Positions 54,581 through 62,973 of a stretch of DNA of 64,000 nucleotides are shown one piece after another. This DNA is from an uncultured Eggerthella sp. (GTDB taxonomy: Bacteria; Actinomycetota; Coriobacteriia; Coriobacteriales; Eggerthellaceae). The stretch spans positions 1-64,000 of the forward strand of contig CAJKUH010000005.1 in NCBI GenBank assembly GCA_905203045.1, read 5' to 3'. How positions within the stretch are numbered: position 1 is the stretch's first letter; every line of letters starts with the position of its first letter. A model generated the notes under the pieces. The model did not search any database, was not told the origin of the DNA, and saw nothing but the letters and a program-made list of their open reading frames with translations. The translations under genes were made by a program, and so were the position numbers.

Positions 54581-56116
54581 CTACGCCCTCTTCGAGCCTT
54601 TGCCGAATCGGGAGCTTTCCTCCCCCGCCTCGACGCGCTTCAAGCGACGGAGCTCGAACCCGATGAAGCCCGCTGCAGTAAGCACCGAAAGCGCATCGGA
54701 TACCGGAGCGGCAAAGTAAATCGCATCAAGGCATGTGATTCCGGGAACCACAGAAGGCAGCACCAACGGCAGCACGATAAGCAGCGGAATAAGGAACAGC
54801 ACCTGACGGGTAAGCGAAAGGATGATTGACTTCATGGGCTGACCGGTTGCCTGGAAGTAGTTTCCCACCACAATCTGAAAGCCGATAACGGGCAGCATGA
54901 TCAGGTACACCTTCAGGGCAAATGCCGTGAAATCGCGCAGCGCATCAGCACGGATGCCGAAAATGCTCACGATGTCGCCCGAGAACAGCAGGATAACCAC
55001 CCACATGCAGGTACCGATGACCGTAGCCATAAGGATACCGAACCCAAGTGTCTTACGCACGCGGGGAATAAGCCCAGCGCCGTAGTTGTAGCCCAGCAGG
55101 GGCTGGATCGCCACCGCCGTGCCAATAAGCGGCAACACGGTAAACATCGAGCAACGCTGCACGATGCCGATGGAAGCCAGCGCCGCCTCTGCGCCCATGA
55201 CGCTTTGCCCACCGTAGAACACCAACAGGTAGTTGATAAGGAAGTTGATAACGGACATGGCCATCTGCATGATGAAACTGGCAGCGCCGAGCGAAAAGAT
55301 GAAGCCCACCACTTCTGCTTCAAGCTTCATGTTGCACGCATACAGCTTGAAGGCCACATCCTTGGTGAACAAGAAGTACCACAGCACCGAAAGGCAGGAA
55401 ACGCCCTGGCCGAGCACCGTGGCAAGCGCGCTGCCCACAACGCCCCAGCCGAGCACCAACACGAACAGGTAGTTCAAGATGATGCACGATACCGTGCCGA
55501 TGATCATAGTAAGCAGAGCGCGATTGGGAGCACCTGCGGTACGGATGAAATTGTTCACGCCCATGCCGATGATTTGGAAAATCACGCCAAACGCCACGAT
55601 CTGGATAAACGAATAGGTATAGTCGTGAATTTCGGGGGTAACGCTGGAAAGCGAAAGCAACGCTTCCATGCAAGGCGGAATGCAGGCGAATATCGCAATG
55701 ACGACGGCCATGATAACGCCCAGGCAAACGGTGTTGCCCAAGCTTTTCTCTGCTGCTTCGCGGCTTCCCTCCCCCAAGCGGAGCGCCGCAAGGGCGTTGC
55801 CGCCGTTGCCGATAAGCATGCCCAAAGCCATGAAGATAGTCATAAGCGGCATGGCGGCCGTTGCAACCGAAAGGCCGATTTCGCCCATAGCCTGTCCCAG
55901 AAAAACAGAGTCGATCACGTTGTAGGCGCCGTTTACCAGCATTCCCACAATCGAGGGAATGGCGAATTCAAGCACCAGCTTGGGGATAGAGCCCGTGCCC
56001 ATACGCGCCGTGCGCTCATCGCGTTTCGAAGGTGCTGCCTTGGCGTGCATCGTGCCCTTCTCAAAGTGGGCGCTCGAAGGGTTTTCCGCTATTCCCCGAT
56101 TCTGATCCTCAACCAT
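54581..56116 (-). CDS. MATE-family multidrug/Na+ antiporter
   Basis: 511 residues, twelve hydrophobic segments. MATE repeat motifs: FAIPSIVGMLVNGAYNVIDS and VFLGQAMGEIGLSVAT (first half), AASFIMQMAMSVINFLINYL (second half), IQPLLGYNYGAGLIPRV. Resembles the MepA/NorM-like DinF group. A charged ~40-residue N-terminus precedes the first helix. Single gene. Confidence 0.92.
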   Translation of the reverse strand: MVEDQNRGIAENPSSAHFEKGTMHAKAAPSKRDERTARMGTGSIPKLVLEFAIPSIVGMLVNGAYNVIDSVFLGQAMGEIGLSVATAAMPLMTIFMALGMLIGNGGNALAALRLGEGSREAAEKSLGNTVCLGVIMAVVIAIFACIPPCMEALLSLSSVTPEIHDYTYSFIQIVAFGVIFQIIGMGVNNFIRTAGAPNRALLTMIIGTVSCIILNYLFVLVLGWGVVGSALATVLGQGVSCLSVLWYFLFTKDVAFKLYACNMKLEAEVVGFIFSLGAASFIMQMAMSVINFLINYLLVFYGGQSVMGAEAALASIGIVQRCSMFTVLPLIGTAVAIQPLLGYNYGAGLIPRVRKTLGFGILMATVIGTCMWVVILLFSGDIVSIFGIRADALRDFTAFALKVYLIMLPVIGFQIVVGNYFQATGQPMKSIILSLTRQVLFLIPLLIVLPLVLPSVVPGITCLDAIYFAAPVSDALSVLTAAGFIGFELRRLKRVEAGEESSRFGKGSKRA

Positions 56117-56333
56117 ATGCGCTTACATACCCTTTCGCGTTGTTTGGTTTGATACTGCGCCTCCGCAGAAAGCACTGAACGGTTAACCCATTTTGATGGC
56201 TGTTCACAAATACCGCTATATCCCCAGGGTAAAGAGCATTTTTAAACCAAATCTCCATCACATGCCAAGTAACCAGTGCCTAACTAGGGCTCTTACGGCA
56301 CAATAGGAGGTTACGTAGAAGAAAGGACCCTCT

Positions 56334-56888
56334 GTGACCGTCGTAGAGATCATCATGCTTGGCCTTGCGCTTTCCATGGACGCATTCGCCGTTACCGTTT
56401 CCAACAGCTTCGTATATCCCAAGCTTTCTCGCGCTCGCAGCCTTTCCATGCCAATTGCATTCGGCTTCTTCCAGTTTCTTATGCCGGTAGTCGGCTTTGC
56501 CCTGGGACAGCTGGTAAGCGAATTCATCACCCAATATGCCGGCATCATCACCTTCGTGATTCTTGGCTTTATCGGCGGAAAAATGATCTGGGACGCCTTC
56601 CATGAAGACGATGAAGAGGAAGAGGCATCCGAGCAAACGCTCACGCTGCCTGTCCTGCTGTTTCAGGCCGTGGCCACCAGCATCGACGCCTTGGCCGTCG
56701 GCGTCAGCTTTGCCGCCCTTGAGGTGAACGTTCTCACCTCTTCAGGAATCATCGGCATCACCACGGCACTCACCTGCATCGTTGCCCTTGTCATCGGCAA
56801 GCGCTTCGGTCACGCCCTAGGCGAAAAGGCCACCATCGTCGGCGGCGTGGTGCTGATCCTTATCGGCCTTAAAGCCCTGCTGTTCTAA
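56334..56888 (+). CDS. mntP: Manganese efflux protein MntP
   Basis: 184 residues from a GTG start (AAAGGA upstream). Six helices with the conserved LALSMDAFAVTVSN and ATSIDALAVGVSF Asp motifs in the two halves; a central acidic loop (HEDDEEEEASE). Exports Mn2+. I looked for a yybP-ykoY riboswitch in the 217 bp before the gene and could not recognise one. Confidence 0.94.
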   Translation: MTVVEIIMLGLALSMDAFAVTVSNSFVYPKLSRARSLSMPIAFGFFQFLMPVVGFALGQLVSEFITQYAGIITFVILGFIGGKMIWDAFHEDDEEEEASEQTLTLPVLLFQAVATSIDALAVGVSFAALEVNVLTSSGIIGITTALTCIVALVIGKRFGHALGEKATIVGGVVLILIGLKALLF

Positions 56889-56894
56889 ATGCAA

Positions 56895-56926
56895 AGGGGC
56901 TTCCCTTTACCATCAGGGAAGCCCCT
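56895..56926. terminator. Terminator between mntP and birA
   Basis: AGGGGCTTCCCT / AGGGAAGCCCCT with an 8-nt loop; convergent genes on both sides. Confidence 0.85.
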
Positions 56927-56969
56927 ATCTCGTGATTTGATTCGATTGAGCAAAGGCTAGGTGGCAGCA

Positions 56970-57812
56970 CTAGCTTTCGAATGACGTTACGTGCACTTCA
57001 CCCGAACTCATGGGGACAAGGGAACCTGCCGTGTTTTCCACAAGCAACCGGCCCGCACCGTCAACGCCGCGAATGATGCCCTCGATGGTTTCGGTTCCGT
57101 CTATCAAGGCAAGCGTTGCGCGCTTGTTGCGATAGGCGAAACGATGGCTGTACTCTTCGATGAAGGCGGAAAAGCCCTGGTTGCACCATAGGCGGTAACG
57201 CTCTTCCACCGCAGCAAGCATCTGCTGGACCAACTGCGTCATAACACTGCACTGCTCCGAAGAAAGCGCCTGCTGCGCCGTCCCATCCATCAGGTACGCG
57301 CTTCGGTACTTGCCCTGCACCTTCTGCTGCTCAGCGGGCCGATACACGTTGATGCCCACGCCAACGCACACACCACCGGCAAGCGCTTCCAACGAAATGC
57401 CGGCAAGCTTCCCTTCGGTGCACAGCACATCATTGGGCCATTTGATAAGGGCGTGGCGGTGCGACTGGACCTTCTCCAGCGCATCGGCAACCGCAAGTGA
57501 AACCACAAGACTCAGCGTGGGCAACGCCTGCGGTGCCACCTGCGGACGGAACGCAAACGAAGTGTACAATCCGCCAACCGGACTTACCCACGCTCTGCCC
57601 TGCCGGCCGTAGCCGCCGGTCTGTTCCAGCGCCGTAGCGCAGAAGCCTTCCGCAACCCCCCGGCGCAAAGCGGTTTTTACCACTTCATTGGTAGACCCCA
57701 CGCTTCCAAAAGCGTGAACATCCCAAAAGCCAGAAACGGCTGGCTGCAGGGGAACCAAAGCCGATCCCCCTGCAGCGCAGCCAAATTCACTGCTGTTTGC
57801 CTGCTCTAGCAC
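56970..57812 (-). CDS. birA: Biotin-protein ligase, class I (no DNA-binding domain)
   Basis: 280 residues from GTG, overlapping the folP-folK stop (GTGCTAG). Biotin/adenylate motif GYGRQGRAWVSP, then LIKWPNDVLCTEGKLAGI with the catalytic Lys. There is no N-terminal helix-turn-helix, so it cannot act as the biotin repressor. Attaches biotin to carboxylase carrier proteins. Confidence 0.94.
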   Translation of the reverse strand: MLEQANSSEFGCAAGGSALVPLQPAVSGFWDVHAFGSVGSTNEVVKTALRRGVAEGFCATALEQTGGYGRQGRAWVSPVGGLYTSFAFRPQVAPQALPTLSLVVSLAVADALEKVQSHRHALIKWPNDVLCTEGKLAGISLEALAGGVCVGVGINVYRPAEQQKVQGKYRSAYLMDGTAQQALSSEQCSVMTQLVQQMLAAVEERYRLWCNQGFSAFIEEYSHRFAYRNKRATLALIDGTETIEGIIRGVDGAGRLLVENTAGSLVPMSSGEVHVTSFES

Positions 57813-59119
57813 TTCCAGGCCTTGCCCACTTTAACGGTTTCCAACGTAACCTTGGTGCCGTCGGAAAGCTCATGATTGGGAGCGATTTCCAGCAACGGCT
57901 TCACCACGAAATCACGTTCGGTAAGAAGCGGATGCGGCAAAGTAAGGACATCCAGGTCGGACACATAGCCCTGATAATCCAAAATGTCCAAATCGCAGGT
58001 ACGGGGGCCGTTCTTCTTTTCGCGGATACGGCCCAACCTGTCTTCAATGATGTTGAGGTAACGCAGAAGCTCTTGCGGAGGCAGGCCGGTGCGCAGGATA
58101 AGCACCGCATTCACGAAGGAATCCTGGTCTTCCACGTATGCCGGCTCGCTTTCATAGAAGCTGGAAACATCGATGATCTGCGAATCGGGCAGCAGGCACA
58201 TATCGGTGATGGCCTGGCTGAGCATGGCCTTCTTGCCTTCAAGCTCTTCGCCTTCGTCGGCAACCAAGGCAACGTTGCACCCCAAGCCAATGAATGCGTA
58301 GGGGCGCAAGTTTTCCTTCAGGGACTCTTCGGTTAGCGCCACATTATGGGTCCTGATTACCGAAGCACCCAACTCGCAAGCCATGAGCGCTTCAGCTGCA
58401 GAGGCGGAATCACGCTCCTTCGGCTCGTCGATGCCATAGGCATAGCCGATGTAGCTTTTGCGGGAAACCGCCACCATGGTGGGATAGCCCAAATGCACCA
58501 GTTCCTGGAAGTTGCGCATCAATTCGATGGTCTGCTTCGCCGTCTTGCCGAATCCGGGACCAGGGTCAAGGCAAATGCGGTCGTGGCTGATGCCGGCAGC
58601 TTCAAGCTCTTCTGCGCGCTTGGCAAGATAGGCGCATACTTCGGCAACCACATCGTCGTAGTGGGGCTCGTTCTGCATCGTGCGAGGGTCGTCGCCCAGC
58701 ATGTGCATTACCACCAAACCGGCATCGCAGTTCTTTGCCACTTCCACCATGGCAGGATCGCGAAAACCCGTCACATCGTTGATGATGCTGGCGCCCGCTT
58801 CTACCGCCGCCTTCGCAACCGCGGCGTGACGCGTGTCGATGCTGACACAGATGTCTTTTTCCGCCAGGCGCTTCACTACCTCTATGGTGCGGGAAAGCTC
58901 TTCTTCCACAGAAACGGGGCTTGCGCCCGGACGGGTAGACTCCCCGCCCACATCGATGATAAGCGCGCCCTCTTCGACCATTTTCTGGGCAGCAGCCACT
59001 GCCTCTTCGACGTTCGCATACGACCCGCCATCGGAAAACGAGTCGGGCGTTACGTTCAGAATGCCCATAATCACCGGGGTGCGGGAATCAAAAGGATAGC
59101 GTCCACAGCGCCAAATCAT
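57806..59119 (-). CDS. FolP-FolK fusion (dihydropteroate synthase / HPPK)
   Basis: 437 residues from ATG after AAGGAGG. FolP ~1-265: MGILNVTPDSFSDGG, VDVGGESTRPGASPV-like IDVGGESTRPGASP, SIDTRHAAV, DPGPGFGKT and SRKSYIGY. FolK ~275-437: FIGLGCNVAL, SSFYESEPAYVEDQDSFVNA and RTCDLDILDY with PHPLLTERDFV. The order FolP then FolK is the reverse of the plant/apicomplexan fusions. FolB and FolE genes are not nearby. Followed by birA with overlap. Confidence 0.95.
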   Translation of the reverse strand: MIWRCGRYPFDSRTPVIMGILNVTPDSFSDGGSYANVEEAVAAAQKMVEEGALIIDVGGESTRPGASPVSVEEELSRTIEVVKRLAEKDICVSIDTRHAAVAKAAVEAGASIINDVTGFRDPAMVEVAKNCDAGLVVMHMLGDDPRTMQNEPHYDDVVAEVCAYLAKRAEELEAAGISHDRICLDPGPGFGKTAKQTIELMRNFQELVHLGYPTMVAVSRKSYIGYAYGIDEPKERDSASAAEALMACELGASVIRTHNVALTEESLKENLRPYAFIGLGCNVALVADEGEELEGKKAMLSQAITDMCLLPDSQIIDVSSFYESEPAYVEDQDSFVNAVLILRTGLPPQELLRYLNIIEDRLGRIREKKNGPRTCDLDILDYQGYVSDLDVLTLPHPLLTERDFVVKPLLEIAPNHELSDGTKVTLETVKVGKAWKC

Positions 59120-59140
59120 CTTTTCCTCCTTATAAAAGAG

Positions 59141-59167
59141 GCGCCCCAGGCTTTTAGCCCAGGGCGC
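59141..59167 (-). terminator. Hairpin after ftsH
   Basis: GCGCCC-TGGGC / GCCTGGGGCGC on the minus strand followed by CTCTTTTAT. It is nine nt after the ftsH stop region and before folP-folK. Confidence 0.7.
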
Positions 59168-59176
59168 GTAAAACCA

Positions 59177-61375
59177 TTACTGTTGGCTGCCTGACTCAGG
59201 GCCGGAATCCCCATGGGAACCATTCGGTTCCGTTGAGGTTGGCGCCTCGTCGGCTGCGTGGGCGGGCTGGCTTGCCATGCCCTCCGATTCAGCCTCCAGG
59301 GATGCAGGCTCGTTCGCTGCAGCGACCTCGTTGCCGCTTTCGGCTTCCTTGGCCTGCTCCTGCTTAAGGTACTCTGCCCACTGGTTGTTGAGCAGTGCCT
59401 GACATGCCTCGCCATCGACCGTTTCGCGTTCAAGCAGAACCGATGCCATAAGATCCATCTGGTCGCGCTTGGAAGAAAGGATCTCGACGGCACGGTCGTG
59501 GGCTTCCTTCATGATGCGAGCAACCTCGTCGTCGATGCGGCGTGCCGTATCATCGGAGTAATCCTGCGTGTTGCCGTAGTCGCGGCCCAGGAACACTTCG
59601 TGGTTCGGCTGGCCGAATACCTGAACGCCCAAGTCGGAGCTCATGCCGTAGTTGGTAACCATGGCGCGCGCCATCTTCGTAGCACGTTCCAGGTCGTTCG
59701 AGGCACCGGTGGTGATGTCGTCGCAGAACAGCTCTTCTGCAACACGGCCGCCCAGGAACACAGCCAATTCGTCGCGCATTTCGTTACGGCTGTTCAGCAC
59801 CTTGTCCTCGTCGGGGATGGAAAGCGTGTAGCCCAGTGCACGACCACGGGAAATGATCGAGATCTTATGAACCGGATCGGCACCTTCAAGCATGTGGCCA
59901 ACCAGCGCATGGCCGGATTCGTGGTAAGCGATGGTCTTGCGCGTGCGGGCGTCAAGAACACGGCCCTTACGCTCAGGACCGGCGATAACACGCTCCATCG
60001 AATCCTGAACTTCCTTGTTGGTGATGATGTGCTTGTTGCGGCGCGCCGTAAGGATGGCCGATTCATTCAGCAGGTTAGCCAAGTCGGCACCGGTGAAGCC
60101 CGGCGTAAGCTTTGCGATGCTGCTCAGGTCGACGTCGTCTGCCAAGGGCTTGTTCGCCGCATGCACGTTCAAGATCTTCTCGCGGCCCTTAACGTCAGGC
60201 GCATCAACCACAATCTGGCGGTCGAAACGGCCGGGACGCAGAAGCGCCGGGTCAAGAACGTCGGAACGGTTGGTTGCCGCGATAAGCACCACGGAGTCGT
60301 TTGCCTCGAAGCCGTCCATTTCTACCAGCAGCTGGTTCAGCGTCTGCTCGCGTTCGTCGTGACCGCCGCCAAGGCCAGCGCCACGCTGACGGCCAACGGC
60401 ATCGATCTCGTCGATGAAGATGATGGAAGGCGATGCTTCCTTAGCCTGCTTGAACAGGTCGCGCACACGGGAAGCGCCAACGCCCACGAACATCTCCACG
60501 AAGTCAGAGCCGGAAATGCTGAAGAACGGAACGCCCGCTTCACCGGCAACCGCACGTGCCAGCAGCGTTTTGCCGGTACCCGGAGGGCCCACCAAAAGGC
60601 AACCACGCGGAATCTTCGCGCCGAGTGACTGGTACTTGGCAGGGTTTTCCAGGAAGTCCTTGATTTCCTGCATTTCCTCTACCGCTTCGTCAACGCCCGC
60701 AACATCGGAGAAGTGAACATCGGGATGTTCCTCGATGCTCTTCTTGGCCTTTGCCTTGCCGAACGACATCTGCGAATTGTTGGCCTTGTTCATCTGGGAG
60801 AAGAAGAACAAAAGCAGGCCCGCGATAATCAGGATAGGCAGAACGGAAGCCAGGATGGAGCCCCAAGGCGAAGCCAGGCGCACGCTGTACTGGATGCTGG
60901 GATGCGCTGCCATAAGCTGACCCAAGGAATCGGAACCAACCCACGTACACGTGTAGTTATGCTCCGAGCCCAACTTGGAAGCGGCAAGCTCCTGCGTTTG
61001 AACAATGGTGGGACGAGCACCGGAAGTGTCCGCCATGCCGGAGTTCAGGGCATTGAAGGCCGTGTTGAACGCATCGGCAGTAGCCTCGCCCGCCGTTGCG
61101 GCCGGGTAATACGTACCGGTAATGGTGTAGGAACCGGTGTCGTACACCGCCGTGTTCACGCGACCCTGCTCAACGGCCTGCGTGAATTCGGACGTTACCA
61201 ATTCATCGGTTTGGGTAACGCCGTTGCTAGCCGTCATGGAACGGGTCATCATCACGGCAAAGAAGATGCCCACAGCCAAGAACACCACCAGGGTGACAAT
61301 GTTCGAGCGGTTAGGCTGCTTGGAATTCGGCTGCTTTGCGTGATTCGGTTTCTTTTGATTGGGAGTTTGTGCCAT
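59177..61375 (-). CDS. ftsH: ATP-dependent zinc metalloprotease FtsH
   Basis: 732 residues. Cytoplasmic Pro/Asn-rich start, TM1 (~26-43), a periplasmic domain longer than in E. coli (~45-168), TM2 (~172-192), AAA domain with GPPGTGKT (263-270), IIFIDEIDAVGR and NRSDVLDPALLRPGRFDR, and protease HESGH (485-489) with the third ligand further on. An ~85-residue Glu/Ala/Ser-rich tail follows the protease. Degrades membrane and regulatory proteins. Confidence 0.97.
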   Translation of the reverse strand: MAQTPNQKKPNHAKQPNSKQPNRSNIVTLVVFLAVGIFFAVMMTRSMTASNGVTQTDELVTSEFTQAVEQGRVNTAVYDTGSYTITGTYYPAATAGEATADAFNTAFNALNSGMADTSGARPTIVQTQELAASKLGSEHNYTCTWVGSDSLGQLMAAHPSIQYSVRLASPWGSILASVLPILIIAGLLLFFFSQMNKANNSQMSFGKAKAKKSIEEHPDVHFSDVAGVDEAVEEMQEIKDFLENPAKYQSLGAKIPRGCLLVGPPGTGKTLLARAVAGEAGVPFFSISGSDFVEMFVGVGASRVRDLFKQAKEASPSIIFIDEIDAVGRQRGAGLGGGHDEREQTLNQLLVEMDGFEANDSVVLIAATNRSDVLDPALLRPGRFDRQIVVDAPDVKGREKILNVHAANKPLADDVDLSSIAKLTPGFTGADLANLLNESAILTARRNKHIITNKEVQDSMERVIAGPERKGRVLDARTRKTIAYHESGHALVGHMLEGADPVHKISIISRGRALGYTLSIPDEDKVLNSRNEMRDELAVFLGGRVAEELFCDDITTGASNDLERATKMARAMVTNYGMSSDLGVQVFGQPNHEVFLGRDYGNTQDYSDDTARRIDDEVARIMKEAHDRAVEILSSKRDQMDLMASVLLERETVDGEACQALLNNQWAEYLKQEQAKEAESGNEVAAANEPASLEAESEGMASQPAHAADEAPTSTEPNGSHGDSGPESGSQQ

Positions 61376-61417
61376 AGGTAGTTTGTTCCTTATGTTCTTC
61401 GTTCGTACCCGTGGACG

Positions 61418-61966
61418 CTATTCTTGGGTTACTTCGGGCTTCAGCACGCCAATGCATGAAAGGTTGCGGTAACGCTCGGCATAATCAAGGCCGTAACCGA
61501 CGATGAACTCATCGGGGCATTCGAAGCCAATGTACTTGCACTTGATGTCAGCCTGGTTGGGCGTGTCCTTGCGAAGGAGCGTTGCCACTTCGATGGAAGC
61601 AGGGTTGCGCGATTCCAGGTTCTTGATGAGGTAACGCAGCGTAAGGCCACTGTCCAAGATATCCTCGGCAATCAGAACGTGGCGGCCTTCGATCTGGCTG
61701 GTCAGGTCTTTCAGAATGCGAACCACACCAGAGCTTTTCATGCCGTTGCCGTACGAGGAAATGGCCATGTAGTCCATTTCAACCGGCAAGTGGATTTCAC
61801 GAACAAGGTCGGCCATGAAGATTGCCGCCCCTCGCAAAACGGAAATCACCACAATGCTCTTGCCTGCGTAATCCTCCGTAATTTTCGCGCCGATTTCCTT
61901 AACGCGCGTACGAATTTCATCCTCAGTAAAAAGGATGCGCTCAAGATCGGGATGCTGCTGCTCCAC
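61418..61966 (-). CDS. hpt: Hypoxanthine phosphoribosyltransferase
   Basis: 182 residues from a GTG (VEQQHPDLERILFTE), chosen because AAGAGGC lies six nt before it; an ATG at 62041 would add 25 unlike residues. PRPP motif VLIAEDILDSGLTLRYL (~106-122), SVLRGAAIFMADLVR and MDYMAISSYG. Purine salvage. It follows the tilS-maf run and, as in many bacteria, lies with tilS and ftsH. Confidence 0.95.
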   Translation of the reverse strand: MEQQHPDLERILFTEDEIRTRVKEIGAKITEDYAGKSIVVISVLRGAAIFMADLVREIHLPVEMDYMAISSYGNGMKSSGVVRILKDLTSQIEGRHVLIAEDILDSGLTLRYLIKNLESRNPASIEVATLLRKDTPNQADIKCKYIGFECPDEFIVGYGLDYAERYRNLSCIGVLKPEVTQE

Positions 61967-62091
61967 GGAAGCCTCTTTTCCCACCCAAGGTGGAGTAAGT
62001 ACGGGTATACACAGTACTTCAGTGTAACAAAAGCACTTCACCCCGTATTCGCAGATAAGCCGCCGTAGCAGTTTTGCAATAAATCTTCACC

Positions 62092-62193
62092 GCGCAGGCC
62101 TCGGCCCGAAGACAGACCCCTGCCGCAGTGGAGTTAGCGACCCTCGATACTTCGCTGCACCAGGGAGAGAACCCCGCCGAGGCTCCGTTGCGC
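62092..62193 (-). other. Third rod-like intergenic hairpin, after maf
   Basis: Outer arms GCGCA...TGCGC and GCCTCGGC / GCCGAGGC, inner CCCTGCCGCAG / CTGCACCAGGG. It begins at the maf stop, the same placement as the elements at 47019 and 53105, but the sequence is not related by eye. Confidence 0.45.
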
Positions 62194-62882
62194 TATTCTT
62201 TGGGCGCTACCTCGGCCTCGATGGTCTCTTGCAGGATTTCCGGGAAATTCTTCAGCAGGATGTCCACCGGCAAGCCCACGATGTTGTTGAAATCGCCTTC
62301 GTAGCTTTCCACCAGCCTGCGACCCTTGCCCTGAATGGCATAGGCCCCTGCTTTATCGATGGTTTCGCCCGTTGCAACGTAAGCGTTGATGTCTTCGGTG
62401 GAAAGCTCCTTAAACGTTACCGTGCTGGTTTCCGCAAATGAGCGGAATGCCAGGGAAACGTTACCGTCGCCGCCGTTTTCCTCGGTTTCGTTCAGCATAA
62501 CCAGCCATACCGAAACACCCGTGATTACCTGGTGCGTGCGGCCGGAAAGGCGCGCCAGCATTTCACGGGCGTGATCGGCGCTGTAGGGCTTGCCCAGCAT
62601 TTCGCCATCGAGCACCACGGTGGTGTCGGCTCCGATGACGATGCCCAAGCCAACGGGGTTTTCCGCCAGGATGTCCTGGATGACGGAACCGGCCTTGCGC
62701 TCGGCCAGCTTCTTTACCGCCTCGACGGGCTGCGCGCGCTGGTCGGCATCAAGCGATTCGTCCACTTCGGTCGAACCGGTGCACACCGTGAACTTCACGC
62801 CCGCATCTTCAAGAAGCTTCTTGCGGCGCGGGCTGTTCGAGGCCAGGATGACGTTTACGGGAATGGTGGTTGTATCAGGCAT
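62193..62882 (-). CDS. maf: Maf-family nucleoside triphosphate pyrophosphatase
   Basis: 229 residues from MPDTTTIPVNVILASNSPRR; AAAGGAAACC upstream, the frame extends 17 codons further. ILASNSPRRKKLLEDAGV, VIGADTTVVLDGEMLGKP and DKAGAYAIQGKG-type motif are all present. Hydrolyses non-canonical (methylated or dTTP/UTP) nucleotides. A polar insertion (LNETEENGGDGN, ~150-165) is not usual. Confidence 0.93.
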   Translation of the reverse strand: MPDTTTIPVNVILASNSPRRKKLLEDAGVKFTVCTGSTEVDESLDADQRAQPVEAVKKLAERKAGSVIQDILAENPVGLGIVIGADTTVVLDGEMLGKPYSADHAREMLARLSGRTHQVITGVSVWLVMLNETEENGGDGNVSLAFRSFAETSTVTFKELSTEDINAYVATGETIDKAGAYAIQGKGRRLVESYEGDFNNIVGLPVDILLKNFPEILQETIEAEVAPKE

Positions 62883-62973
62883 GGGGTTTCCTTTACTGAA
62901 AGAAGCGTGCCAAGGAAACAGGGCCTTTGGCACAAGGTGGAATCGAGAAAATCATAGCCAGCAGCCTAGGCTG

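Noticed and set aside
56150..56333. Possible yybP-ykoY Mn riboswitch before mntP
   Set aside because: The conserved loop motifs were not found by eye.
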